Source: an uncultured Sphingomonadaceae bacterium (GTDB lineage Bacteria > Pseudomonadota > Alphaproteobacteria > Sphingomonadales > Sphingomonadaceae). From it: a DNA stretch of 64,000 nucleotides. Shown here one piece after another: positions 45,225 through 54,901 of the stretch; the stretch's first letter is position 1; every line of letters starts with the position of its first letter. The position numbers were made by a program, and so were the translations under genes. The DNA lies in NCBI GenBank assembly GCA_947488625.1, contig CANKZR010000001.1, positions 1,302,001-1,366,000 on the forward strand. Direction: 5' to 3'. Below the pieces are notes generated by a model, which searched no databases, was not told the DNA's origin, and saw only the letters and a list, made by a program, of their open reading frames with translations.

Positions 45225-47038
45225 CAATGCCTCCCGAACAGTTTCTCGACGTCTTCCATCGACAGTTTCACCCATGTCGGACGCCCGTGGTTGCACTGCC
45301 CTGAACGCGGCGTCGCCTCCATCTCACGCAGGAGGGCGTTCATCTCCGCGACGTTCAACGTACGTCCCGCGCGAACCGAACCATGACAAGCCATCGTGGC
45401 AAGCACGTGTTCTATCTTCTCGCCAAGCAGCAACGATGCACCATGTTTGGCAAGATCGTCCGCAAGATCAACAAGTAACTTTTCGGGGTCTGCGCGCTTG
45501 AGAGTTCCAGGCAAGGCGCGCACGAGCATGGCACCGGGGCCGAAACGTTCGATCGCCAGCCCCAGAGTGGCGAAATGATCGATCTGCTCTTCCAGCCGGT
45601 CGCAGGCCGGCTCATCCATCTCCACGACTTCGGGCATGAGTAGTGCCTGGCTGGCAGCAACCTTATCGCCCGCCCCCGCCGCGCGCAGGCGTTCGAGCAC
45701 GATCCGCTCGTGCGCGGCATGCTGGTCCACCAGCACAAGTCCATCGGCGGATTCGGCAACGATATAGGTGTTGGCGACCTGCCCGCGCGCAACACCGAGA
45801 GGAAACTGCTCCGCATTTTCGGGCAAGGCTTCCGCGGCCTCTGCCCGCCCATGCGGTACGGCAGCGACATCCGTTTCGCCTGTCCACTCGTCGCGCGGCT
45901 CTGCAACATGCGAACGGGAAGGCGCTGTCCAGTCGCGCCCGGCAAATATGGATCGCAATGCAGGGGATTGCTCTGCGCGCACAGGTTCGACCTGCCAGCG
46001 ACCCATAGCCCCGGAATCAGGTGCCTGGGCGCTACGCCTGTCTCCTGTCGAAAGCGCTTGTCGCAGACCCGATACTATGAAGCCGCGAACTGCCGCCGCA
46101 TCCCGAAATCGAACTTCGGTCTTGGCGGGATGCACGTTCACATCGACATCGCCGAACGGTATGTCGAGAAACAATGCCAGCACGGCATGACGATCGCGCG
46201 CCAGCATATCGGCATAAGCGCCGCGCACGGCCCCGGTCAGCAAGCGATCCTTGACCGGTCGACCGTTGACGAACAGATACTGGTGGTCCGCGATCCCGCG
46301 ATTGTATGTCGGCAACCCTGCCACGCCTGTCAGGCGCATAAGCCCTTCACCGCTGGGTCTTTCCAGTTCGATGGATACCCCATTGTCGGCCAGTTCACGG
46401 GCGACAATCTGGGCAACCCGCGATTCGGTACTTTCTCCGCCCTGCACGGAGAAAATGCGCCTTCCACCATGCTCGAAAGTAAACCCGATGTCGGGCCGAG
46501 CCATGGCAAGCCGCTTCACCACGTCCTGGCACGCTGCATATTCGCTGCGCGGCGTACGCAGGAACTTGCGTCGTGCCGGGATCTTGGCGAACAGGTTCTC
46601 GACACGAACGCGCGTTCCTGGTGGCAAGGCGGCAGGGCCTTCCTCCACCAATGCACCATGGTCGACCACTCGGTGCCAGCCCTGCTTTGCCCCGCGCGGG
46701 CGACTCTCCAGGGTCAGTCGCGATACGCTGGCGATGGAAGGAAGCGCTTCACCTCTGAAACCAAGTGTGCCGACCTGTTCAATTGCCTCGTCCGGCAATT
46801 TGGACGTTGCGTGGCGCTCCAGCGCCAGTGACATTTCCTCGGGCGACATGCCGCAGCCATCATCGGTTATCTCGACCGAATCGAGGCCACCTTCGATAAT
46901 CGTCACCGCTATCCGCGTGGCGCCGGCATCGATGGCGTTCTCCAGCAGTTCCTTGAGCGCCGACGCTGGACGTTCCACCACCTCGCCCGCAGCGATACGG
47001 TTGACGAGTGTCTCTGGAAGTCGGCGAATTTGCGGCAT
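45224..47038 (-). CDS. mutL: DNA mismatch repair protein MutL (endonuclease type)
   Basis: 604 residues. The N-terminal GHKL ATPase has ELLENAIDAGATRI, DDGCGM and GFRGEALPSI. The C-terminal domain has the intact nuclease motif DQHAAHERIVLE (438-449), plus ACHGS and CNHGRPT. It therefore belongs to the nicking MutL group, consistent with no MutH being needed. It coordinates mismatch repair after MutS. It is divergent from the rod-shape operon. Confidence 0.95.
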   Translation of the reverse strand: MPQIRRLPETLVNRIAAGEVVERPASALKELLENAIDAGATRIAVTIIEGGLDSVEITDDGCGMSPEEMSLALERHATSKLPDEAIEQVGTLGFRGEALPSIASVSRLTLESRPRGAKQGWHRVVDHGALVEEGPAALPPGTRVRVENLFAKIPARRKFLRTPRSEYAACQDVVKRLAMARPDIGFTFEHGGRRIFSVQGGESTESRVAQIVARELADNGVSIELERPSGEGLMRLTGVAGLPTYNRGIADHQYLFVNGRPVKDRLLTGAVRGAYADMLARDRHAVLALFLDIPFGDVDVNVHPAKTEVRFRDAAAVRGFIVSGLRQALSTGDRRSAQAPDSGAMGRWQVEPVRAEQSPALRSIFAGRDWTAPSRSHVAEPRDEWTGETDVAAVPHGRAEAAEALPENAEQFPLGVARGQVANTYIVAESADGLVLVDQHAAHERIVLERLRAAGAGDKVAASQALLMPEVVEMDEPACDRLEEQIDHFATLGLAIERFGPGAMLVRALPGTLKRADPEKLLVDLADDLAKHGASLLLGEKIEHVLATMACHGSVRAGRTLNVAEMNALLREMEATPRSGQCNHGRPTWVKLSMEDVEKLFGRH

Positions 47039-47082
47039 TTCGGTACCTTATCGGTCACCCGCCGCTTTTTCGAGGCGAACCG

Positions 47083-47109
47083 CGACAAAACTGTGGCTTT
47101 GTCGACAAA
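47083..47109. promoter_or_regulatory. Repeated CGACAAA boxes in the mutL-mreB intergenic region
   Basis: CGACAAA occurs at 47083-47089 and at 47103-47109, exactly 20 bases (two helical turns) apart. The second is part of a perfect 12-base palindrome TTTGTCGACAAA (47098-47109). The two genes diverge here (gap 47039-47222), so this could be an operator or promoter element. No bound factor can be named. Confidence 0.35.
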
Positions 47110-47132
47110 TTTTTTGGCCTTTATCGCCATGA

Positions 47133-48269
<1,137 letters not shown>

Positions 48270-48298
48270 TCGGATAAATTCGGGAGGTAACGGCGGTT

Positions 48299-49192
48299 AT
48301 GGCGCCGCCATCGGCAACTAGAGCAGGATCGAACAAGAGGGCGCAGCTGGGGCTGTTCGCCGGTTATCTTGCTGCCGGGCTTGGGGCTGCCCTGGGCATT
48401 CTGCTTCTGGCGATTTCTCTCTGGCGTCCGGAAACATTCAACGGATTACGGTCCATGGCGAGCGATGCCGCCGCCCCTGTGGGGGAGGTTGGCGCCGCAG
48501 GGCGTGTGGGATCGCGCAATTTCTTTGAAGCCATCGCAGGCTATTACAACGCTGGTAGCAAGAATGCAGAGCTGGAGGAAGAGATCGAGATCGCCCGCGT
48601 TCGGCTGGTAGAGGCGCGTGCGCTGGAGCAGGAGAACGAGCGTCTGAAAGCCGTGCTGGATCTCGCCGATGGCGATGTCGCTCCCGTAGCCGTGGCGCGC
48701 CTGATCGGTTCTACCTCTACCAGCACCCGGCGATTTGCCTATCTCTCGGCTGGCAGCAACGATGGCGTGGCTCCTGGCATGCCGGTAACATCGCCGCTCG
48801 GCCTCGTTGGTCGCGTGCTGGAAGCTGGATCGAACACGTCCCGTGTACTGCTGTTGACTGACACCGACAGCGTCGTGCCCGTCCGACGCGCCACGGATAA
48901 CACCGTCGCCTTCGCCGAAGGTCGCGCCGATGGATCGCTGCGCATTCGGCTGATCAACCTTGGTATCAATCCCCTGGAAATCGGCGATATCTTCGTGACA
49001 TCCGGTGCCGGGGGAATGTTTCATCCCGGCACTGCCGTCGCCATGGTGAGCGAAATAACCGATGACGGTGCGATCGGCCAATTGCTCAGTAATCCAGCGG
49101 CGACCGATGTCGTGATCGTGAAACCGGTCTGGCAAGGCGAGCTGATGGATACGATGGGAGATCCGCTCGAACCAGATCAAACGGAAGAATAA
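48299..49192 (+). CDS. mreC: Rod shape-determining protein MreC
   Basis: 297 residues: a basic N-terminus, one transmembrane helix (about 17-43), a coiled coil (about 78-120, EEEIEIARVRLVEARALEQE) and the two-barrel periplasmic domain with GVAPGMPVTSPLGLVGRV. MreC links MreB to PBP2 and RodA. GGGAGGT lies just before its ATG. It overlaps mreD by one base (TAATG). Confidence 0.94.
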   Translation: MAPPSATRAGSNKRAQLGLFAGYLAAGLGAALGILLLAISLWRPETFNGLRSMASDAAAPVGEVGAAGRVGSRNFFEAIAGYYNAGSKNAELEEEIEIARVRLVEARALEQENERLKAVLDLADGDVAPVAVARLIGSTSTSTRRFAYLSAGSNDGVAPGMPVTSPLGLVGRVLEAGSNTSRVLLLTDTDSVVPVRRATDNTVAFAEGRADGSLRIRLINLGINPLEIGDIFVTSGAGGMFHPGTAVAMVSEITDDGAIGQLLSNPAATDVVIVKPVWQGELMDTMGDPLEPDQTEE

Positions 49193-49746
49193 TGGAAAGG
49201 CTGGCAACCAGCGCGCGGCGTGACGCCTATGGCAGCAAGATCAACCGGGCGCACTCTCCCGTGCTCGCCTATGGCGTGCCGTGGCTTACAACTATGCTGG
49301 GATCGCTGACACCGCTTCTTCCGGTAATTGCACCGGCTCCGATACTGCCACCGCTCGGCTATCTCGTACTACTGGCCTGGCGATTGGCTAGACCTGGTGT
49401 CCTTCCCATGTGGGCCGGGTTACCGCTTGGATTTTTCAACGATCTTTATTCCGGTCAGCCTATGGGCAGCAGCATCCTGCTATTCTCGATCACCATGATC
49501 TCGCTGGAATTGATCGAACTGCGTTTCCCCTGGCGCAGCTTCTGGCAGGATTGGCTTATCGCAGCCATTTTCATTCCGATATATCTGTTGTCTAGTGCCT
49601 TGTTTTCCGGGGTGGAAATCGGATTCGACCGCTTGCCCATTCTTATACCCCAGGTCTTGCTTTCCGTGATCGCGTTTCCAATTGTGGCTAAGATGGTTTC
49701 CCTGCTCGACAATCTGCGACTGACGCGCGTGAGGCGGATCGGTTAG
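49192..49746 (+). CDS. mreD: Rod shape-determining protein MreD
   Basis: 184 residues. Four to five hydrophobic segments follow a short polar N-terminus, with LPLGFFNDLYSGQPMGSSIL as the family-like central loop. It belongs to the elongasome with MreC, PBP2 and RodA. The start overlaps the mreC stop and the stop is 3 bases before mrdA. Confidence 0.9.
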   Translation: MERLATSARRDAYGSKINRAHSPVLAYGVPWLTTMLGSLTPLLPVIAPAPILPPLGYLVLLAWRLARPGVLPMWAGLPLGFFNDLYSGQPMGSSILLFSITMISLELIELRFPWRSFWQDWLIAAIFIPIYLLSSALFSGVEIGFDRLPILIPQVLLSVIAFPIVAKMVSLLDNLRLTRVRRIG

Positions 49747-49749
49747 GCC

Positions 49750-51771
49750 ATGGATCGTAAACTTACGTCGAATTCACTGAAGGAAACCTTCGACCGGCGC
49801 AGCTTTGTCATCGGCTCGGTACAGGGTGGTATCGGTCTGCTTCTGGCCGCGCGGATGGGTTATATTGCCGTTGCCGAAAATGAGAAATACGAGATGGAGG
49901 CTGAGAGCAATCGCGTTAATCTCAGCCTGATCCCTCCGCGAAGAGGATGGATTCTCGATCGCAACGGCTCTCCCCTCGCCTCCAATCGCGCTGATTTTCG
50001 CGTCGATATCATTCCCGAGCGGTTGGAAGACCCCGACAAGACCGTGGAACTCGTTGGCGAATTGCTCGAATTCACCGACGCAGAAAAGGCTGACCTGCGC
50101 GACAGGTTGGAAGCTTCGGCGGGTTTTGCGGCGGTACCTGTTTCCAACGGACTGGATTATGAGAAATTCGCCGCGATCAGCGTGCGAATTCCCGAATTAC
50201 CAGGCGTCATCCCGCAACGCGGCTTCTCGCGCTTCTATCCCACAGGTGCTTCGGTCGGGCATTTGCTAGGCTACGTCGGCGCGCCCAGTCGCGATGAATA
50301 CGATGAGGAGCCGCAGCCGCTTCTGCTTACGCCTGGATTCAAGCTGGGCAAGGATGGTATCGAGAAGCAGTTCGAACAGCGCCTGCGGGGCGAACCTGGT
50401 GCTCGCCGCGTGGAAGTCACCGCCTCGGGTCGTATCGTGCGCGATCTGGAAACGCGCGACGATGTTCAAGGTGAAGCGGTCCAACTTGCCATTGACGGAC
50501 CCTTGCAGGACTACGCTGCGCGCCGGATAGGTCTAGAGTCAGGCTCCGTGGTCGTGATGGACTGCGCCACTGGCGAACTGCTCTGCATGGCTTCCATGCC
50601 AAGTTTTGATCCCAACAGCTTTTCCGACGGGATCGGCCGGGTCGAATTCGCAATGTTGCGCGAGAACGATCGCGTTCCCTTGCGCAACAAGACGCTGAAG
50701 GGCCTCTACCCGCCCGGCTCGACCATCAAACCGATGCACTCGATGGCTTTCATGCACGAGGGCGTATCTCCCGACGAATCGATTATCTGCGGTGGCGGAC
50801 GCCGAATTGGCAACCGCTTCTTCAACTGCTGGAGCAACCATGGCCGCGTGGATATGGCCAAGGCCATTTACCAGAGCTGCGACAGCTATTTCTATCACTT
50901 CGCCCAACAGGTAGGGTTCGACAAGGTTGCCGATTACGCACGGCAATTCGGGCTTGGCCAGGAGTTCGACCTCCCGGTCGCCAGTCAGTTCTACGGCACC
51001 GTGCCCGATCCAGCGTGGAAGCTGGAGAAATACGGTTCGGAATGGCAACCCTATGACACGGTGAACGCATCGATCGGCCAAGGCTACTACCTCGCAAGCC
51101 CGTTGCAATTGGCGGTCATGTCCGCGCGGATTGCCACGGGACGCAAGGTGACACCTTCACTTCTCAAGGTCGGCGAACATTCACCGTTCGCATCTCTGGA
51201 TTTCAGAAGCGACGAAATCAGCTATATTCGCCAGGCAATGAGCGATGTCGTAAACGGACCCGGCACTGCAGGTCGTGCACGTTTGCCAATCGAAAATGTG
51301 CTGATGGCAGGCAAGACCGGTACGGCGCAGGTTGTCAGTCTCAGCGTATCGGATGGCAAATCCGGTCCGTGGAAATATCGCGATCATGGCCTTTTCGTGT
51401 TTTTCGCGCCCTTCGACAATCCGCGCTATGCCGGTGCCGTGGTGATCGAGCATGGTGGTGGGTCAGGTGCGGCCTATCCAGTCGCGCGCGATGTCATGAC
51501 CTTTCTACTCGATCCGCAAAAAGGCCTCGATGCCCTTCATACTTTGGAAGAACAATGGGGCGGCACGGCCCAGCAACGGCTTGATGCGCAATACCAGCAA
51601 TATGCGACAGCCGCTGGCGTGAACCTGCCACCGGCACCGCCGCCAATCCGGCTCGCCGAGCAGGTGGATGCAGAAGCTCGCGCCGCCTATTCCGCACCTG
51701 CTCAGGAAACCGAGCGTGTGTTCGCACCGCGCGATGAAGCCAATCCAAGCGCTGATGGAGTGACGACATGA
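49750..51771 (+). CDS. mrdA: Penicillin-binding protein 2 (elongation transpeptidase)
   Basis: 673 residues: a membrane anchor near the N-terminus, a PBP dimerisation domain, then the transpeptidase domain. Ser324 and Lys327 form the STIK nucleophile box, SCD replaces SxN near residue 375 as is usual for PBP2, and KTG is at 522-524. A Pro/Ala-rich C-terminal extension of about 60 residues follows. It crosslinks side-wall peptidoglycan together with RodA. ATGA overlap joins it to rodA. Confidence 0.94.
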   Translation: MDRKLTSNSLKETFDRRSFVIGSVQGGIGLLLAARMGYIAVAENEKYEMEAESNRVNLSLIPPRRGWILDRNGSPLASNRADFRVDIIPERLEDPDKTVELVGELLEFTDAEKADLRDRLEASAGFAAVPVSNGLDYEKFAAISVRIPELPGVIPQRGFSRFYPTGASVGHLLGYVGAPSRDEYDEEPQPLLLTPGFKLGKDGIEKQFEQRLRGEPGARRVEVTASGRIVRDLETRDDVQGEAVQLAIDGPLQDYAARRIGLESGSVVVMDCATGELLCMASMPSFDPNSFSDGIGRVEFAMLRENDRVPLRNKTLKGLYPPGSTIKPMHSMAFMHEGVSPDESIICGGGRRIGNRFFNCWSNHGRVDMAKAIYQSCDSYFYHFAQQVGFDKVADYARQFGLGQEFDLPVASQFYGTVPDPAWKLEKYGSEWQPYDTVNASIGQGYYLASPLQLAVMSARIATGRKVTPSLLKVGEHSPFASLDFRSDEISYIRQAMSDVVNGPGTAGRARLPIENVLMAGKTGTAQVVSLSVSDGKSGPWKYRDHGLFVFFAPFDNPRYAGAVVIEHGGGSGAAYPVARDVMTFLLDPQKGLDALHTLEEQWGGTAQQRLDAQYQQYATAAGVNLPPAPPPIRLAEQVDAEARAAYSAPAQETERVFAPRDEANPSADGVTT

Positions 51772-52874
51772 GGGGAGAGATCACCCTCCCCGCTCCAATC
51801 GCCGAATTCCCTTGGCGGGTCGTGATCCCTCTCACCCTGCTTGTGGCGTTCGGAGCCGCTGTGCTGCATTCGGCGGCAGGCGGTTCCATGAACCCCTATG
51901 CAGATTCGCACCTTATTCGTTTTGGCGTGTTTCTCTTCATCGCTCTGGTCATGTCCTACTTCCCCGAGGACTGGGCGAAGATCATTGCGATCCCGGCCTA
52001 TGTCATCACCCTGGTGCTGCTGGTCGCAGTGGAGCTGGTCGGACAGCTTGGTGGTGGTAGCCAGAGATGGCTCGAACTTGGCTTCATGCGGCTTCAGCCA
52101 TCGGAGCTTATGAAGCCCGGCATCGTCCTCATAATTGCGGCGTTCTATCACACATTGCCCGTCGGTATGATAAGCAGTTGGCGCGCATTGCTGGTGCCTA
52201 TCGGTCTGATAATCCTGCCTGTCGGACTTGTTCTCCTGCAACCCGATCTTGGTACTTCACTCGCCATTGCCTTTGGCGGCGTGGTGGTAATGTTCCTTGC
52301 AGGGATCCCGCAGAAATGGTTCATCGGCGGCGGCATCGCTGCGCTGATTCTGGCACCGATTGCCTATTTCTTTGGCCTTCAACCGTACCAGCAACAGCGC
52401 GTGCTGACCTTCCTCGATCCTGCAAGCGATCCGCAAGGAAGCGGTTATCACATCATTCAGTCAAAGATCGCCATTGGCTCAGGCGGACTGGCAGGTAAGG
52501 GGTTTGGCGAAGGTTCGCAAAGCCAGCTGGACTATCTGCCGGAACCCCACACGGACTTCGTTTTCGCCACCATGGCAGAAGAATGGGGCCTGATAGGCGG
52601 ACTTTTCGTTCTGCTGGTTTTCGGCATCGTGCTGCGCTGGGGGCTGCTTATCGCGCGTGAGGCCCAGACCCGCTTTTCGCGGCTTCTGGCCGGCGGCATG
52701 ACGGCCACGATATTCTTCTACGTTGCCGTAAACCTCATGATGGTGATGGGACTGGCGCCGGTCGTGGGAATCCCCTTGCCCTTCATGAGTCATGGCGGCT
52801 CTTCCATGATGACCAACATGATCTGTGTAGGCGCACTGATGATGGTGGAACGCTGGAACCGACGCACATCGTAA
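51768..52874 (+). CDS. rodA: Peptidoglycan glycosyltransferase RodA (SEDS)
   Basis: 368 residues with about ten transmembrane helices. The SEDS signatures are seen: LQPSELMKPG, LLQPDLGTSLA, the WGLIGG loop preceded by LPEPHTDFVFATMAEE, and the late VVGIPLPFMSHGGSSM. RodA polymerises lipid II for cell elongation, in complex with the PBP2 encoded just before it. It ends the rod-shape operon; tRNA-Lys follows after about 120 bases. Confidence 0.95.
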   Translation: MRGEITLPAPIAEFPWRVVIPLTLLVAFGAAVLHSAAGGSMNPYADSHLIRFGVFLFIALVMSYFPEDWAKIIAIPAYVITLVLLVAVELVGQLGGGSQRWLELGFMRLQPSELMKPGIVLIIAAFYHTLPVGMISSWRALLVPIGLIILPVGLVLLQPDLGTSLAIAFGGVVVMFLAGIPQKWFIGGGIAALILAPIAYFFGLQPYQQQRVLTFLDPASDPQGSGYHIIQSKIAIGSGGLAGKGFGEGSQSQLDYLPEPHTDFVFATMAEEWGLIGGLFVLLVFGIVLRWGLLIAREAQTRFSRLLAGGMTATIFFYVAVNLMMVMGLAPVVGIPLPFMSHGGSSMMTNMICVGALMMVERWNRRTS

Positions 52875-52907
52875 CGGGCAAGTTTAGCGGGAATGTAATG
52901 CAACCCC

Positions 52908-52966
52908 TTTTCATGCCGGAAACAACCGCTATATGAGCGCCTCCCGGCGATTCGCGACTGCGAATC
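52908..52966 (+). promoter_or_regulatory. Candidate promoter and small hairpin upstream of tRNA-Lys
   Basis: TTTTCA (52908-52913) and TATATG (52930-52935) with 16 bases between could be -35 and -10 elements for the tRNA. Just after them GATTCGC (52949-52955) and GCGAATC (52960-52966) form a perfect 7-bp hairpin with a 4-base loop. Each arm contains a GANTC sequence, the CcrM methylation target of alphaproteobacteria. Confidence 0.3.
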
Positions 52967-52995
52967 AAAGGTAGCCAGCGACACATCGCTAGCAT

Positions 52996-53071
<76 letters not shown>

Positions 53072-53310
53072 CTTTCCCTATCCCTGTCGAATTGGACCTT
53101 CCCTACGCCGTAAGGCAGAGGGATTCGGAGTGGCCAATCCGCGATAGTCCAGCAATTCGCGTTGTCGGTAAAAATCCCGAAGGTTACCCAAGAGGTTCGC
53201 GCTGTGGTCACCATGGCGCAAGATCAGCACCGCGCTAGCCGAACCTCGTGTTCTTCCGTCGCCAAGACCGAAAGGTCACGCTGGCACCTGAAACCTGCTA
53301 GACATTGCCC

Positions 53311-54279
53311 ATGCGTAGCCCGCTTGCCTTTCTAATACTTTCGATCCTGCTCGCCCTCGCACCACACGCCCGTGCACAGAACGCCGACATCGCCACGCAG
53401 GACCTGCGCCTTGCGCGCATCGCGGATGCAATGTTGATTGATAATGTTCGACTTTGCCGCACGACAATGCCTGTGACAGGGATGATCTTGCACAGCCTTG
53501 ATCAATATGGCGATGGAGCAGAACCCTTTTTCGCGAACGGGACATTGTCGATAGCCGCGGTCGTACCTGGTTCGGCAGCGGACCATGCAGGAGTGCAAGC
53601 GAACGACGGCATCGCGTCAATCTCCGGCATCCCCATCGCTAGTATGAAACCGGACGGCGACAGCCATCTGCGCGAAGTCGCCTTTTTTACCCTTTCCGGT
53701 ATCGGACCGGACGATCCACTCGAACTCGCGATATCGCGGGATGGCAACACACGTGAAGTGCGCTTCGAAGCGCCACGAGGATGTCGCGCGTTGGTGGAGA
53801 TCCTCGCCGCCAGCGACTTCAACGCTCGCTCCGACGGTCGTGTTATCCAAGTGAGCTTGGATTTTGCCGCTAGCCTTTCCGATGAACAGCTTACCGTTAT
53901 CGTGGCGCATGAACTTGCGCATGGGGCGCTGGAACACCGCCGCCGCAAAGTGGAGGCGGGCATCGATAACGCCGGTATTCTGCGCCATGTGGGTCGCAAT
54001 CAGCAAGTGAACCGGCAGGCGGAGATTGAGGCAGACAGGCTATCGGCACACCTGCTGGCCAATGCCGGTTACGACCCGATGATCGCGCCCCAATTCTGGC
54101 GCTCCGCCGAAGGTCTGATCGCTGGCGGAGGATCTATGCCCAGCTTTATTTACCCGACCCAGACTGCCCGTGCCGAAATCATCGAGAGGGAGATCGCCCG
54201 CTATCTCGCATCGCGGCGCGGCCCAACCTGGCCGGGACACCTTCTCGGTCGAAGAGACCGGGCGTTTACAGGCGACTAG
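53311..54279 (+). CDS. M48 family metalloprotease with PDZ domain, secreted
   Basis: 322 residues from the ATG at 53311, the start of a signal peptide ending near HARAQ (residue 23). A PDZ-like domain (about 80-150; AAVVPGSAADHAGVQANDGIASISG) precedes the zinc site HELAH (His200, Glu201, His204), with the third ligand Glu238 in EIEAD. It may be a periplasmic quality-control protease, comparable in role to BepA or LoiP. It is convergent with the flavin reductase gene (4-base overlap). Confidence 0.88.
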   Translation: MRSPLAFLILSILLALAPHARAQNADIATQDLRLARIADAMLIDNVRLCRTTMPVTGMILHSLDQYGDGAEPFFANGTLSIAAVVPGSAADHAGVQANDGIASISGIPIASMKPDGDSHLREVAFFTLSGIGPDDPLELAISRDGNTREVRFEAPRGCRALVEILAASDFNARSDGRVIQVSLDFAASLSDEQLTVIVAHELAHGALEHRRRKVEAGIDNAGILRHVGRNQQVNRQAEIEADRLSAHLLANAGYDPMIAPQFWRSAEGLIAGGGSMPSFIYPTQTARAEIIEREIARYLASRRGPTWPGHLLGRRDRAFTGD

Positions 54280-54797
54280 ACCTTGTGGGCAGAGCCCTTC
54301 GGCGCCTCGCTGATATCGATGTAATTGCGGTCGAAATAGGTCAACGGCGTCGCATCCTGGCGATGTTTGGCCGCCAACAACTCTCCGATGAAAATCGTGT
54401 GCGTACCGAACTCGTGACGATGCACCGCCCGACATATGAGGCTCGATTGCGCAGTACGCAGGACCGGAGTGTCCTCGGCCTCCAGCCAGTCGCCTACTGC
54501 AAACCGATCCGCGTCGGGCCGCATGAAGTGCTCTGCAACATCGCGATTGCCCAGCCCCAGCACGTTTACGCAGAAACGCTCCGCCCGTTCGAGAGGATCA
54601 TGCAGCGACGCAGTGCGGTTGATGCAGACCAGCAGGGAAGGAGGTTCGAAACTCAGGGAACTGACAGCGGTTGCAAGGATACCATAACGCCGTCCACCCT
54701 CGCTGGTGGTAACGGCGTACACTGTTGCTGCAACATGACGCATAGATTCGCGGAAGGCTTCAACCAGCTTTTCGTGGCTCTGTCCTGCATCGCTCAT
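54276..54797 (-). CDS. Flavin reductase family protein
   Basis: 173 residues from the ATG at 54797 (MSDAGQ); the frame is open further up but that part overlaps the intergenic repeats. The split-barrel FMN-binding flavin reductase pattern is seen: TTSEGGRRYGILATAVSSLSFEPPSLLVCINRT, given here by position about 30-62, and a C-terminal EFGTHTIFIGELL. Such enzymes reduce FMN or FAD with NAD(P)H for partner monooxygenases. It is divergent from the riboflavin biosynthesis pair, a fitting neighbour. Confidence 0.88.
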   Translation of the reverse strand: MSDAGQSHEKLVEAFRESMRHVAATVYAVTTSEGGRRYGILATAVSSLSFEPPSLLVCINRTASLHDPLERAERFCVNVLGLGNRDVAEHFMRPDADRFAVGDWLEAEDTPVLRTAQSSLICRAVHRHEFGTHTIFIGELLAAKHRQDATPLTYFDRNYIDISEAPKGSAHKV

Positions 54798-54850
54798 TCC
54801 GGCTCTTTGCGTTTTCCCCGGTCTCGGCGCAAGAGCGAATTTATACCGAG

Positions 54851-54890
54851 AATGTGATGTTGCGCACTTGCCATCACATTGCGATGTGAT
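54851..54890 (+). promoter_or_regulatory. Palindromic leader upstream of the HTH-RibB fusion with two alternative hairpins
   Basis: AATGTGATG (54851-54859) pairs perfectly with CATCACATT (54872-54880), a 9-bp stem with a 12-base loop. The centre of the second arm, ATCACAT (54873-54879), also pairs with ATGTGAT (54884-54890), a 7-bp stem with a 4-base loop. The two structures exclude each other. As DNA these are three ATGTGAT-type half-sites, a likely operator. The start codon at 54902 has no clear Shine-Dalgarno. No FMN riboswitch was seen. Confidence 0.55.
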
Positions 54891-54901
54891 ATGCGCCAAG
54901 C

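Noticed and set aside
54852-54879. CRP-type site TGTGA-N6-TCACA in the ribB leader
   Set aside because: The half-sites match, but the spacing is 16 bases instead of 6 and one pair is in reversed order; a standard CRP site is not supported.
54798-54901. FMN riboswitch upstream of ribB
   Set aside because: The gap is only 104 bases and none of the conserved RFN core could be found; only the ATGTGAT repeats are present.
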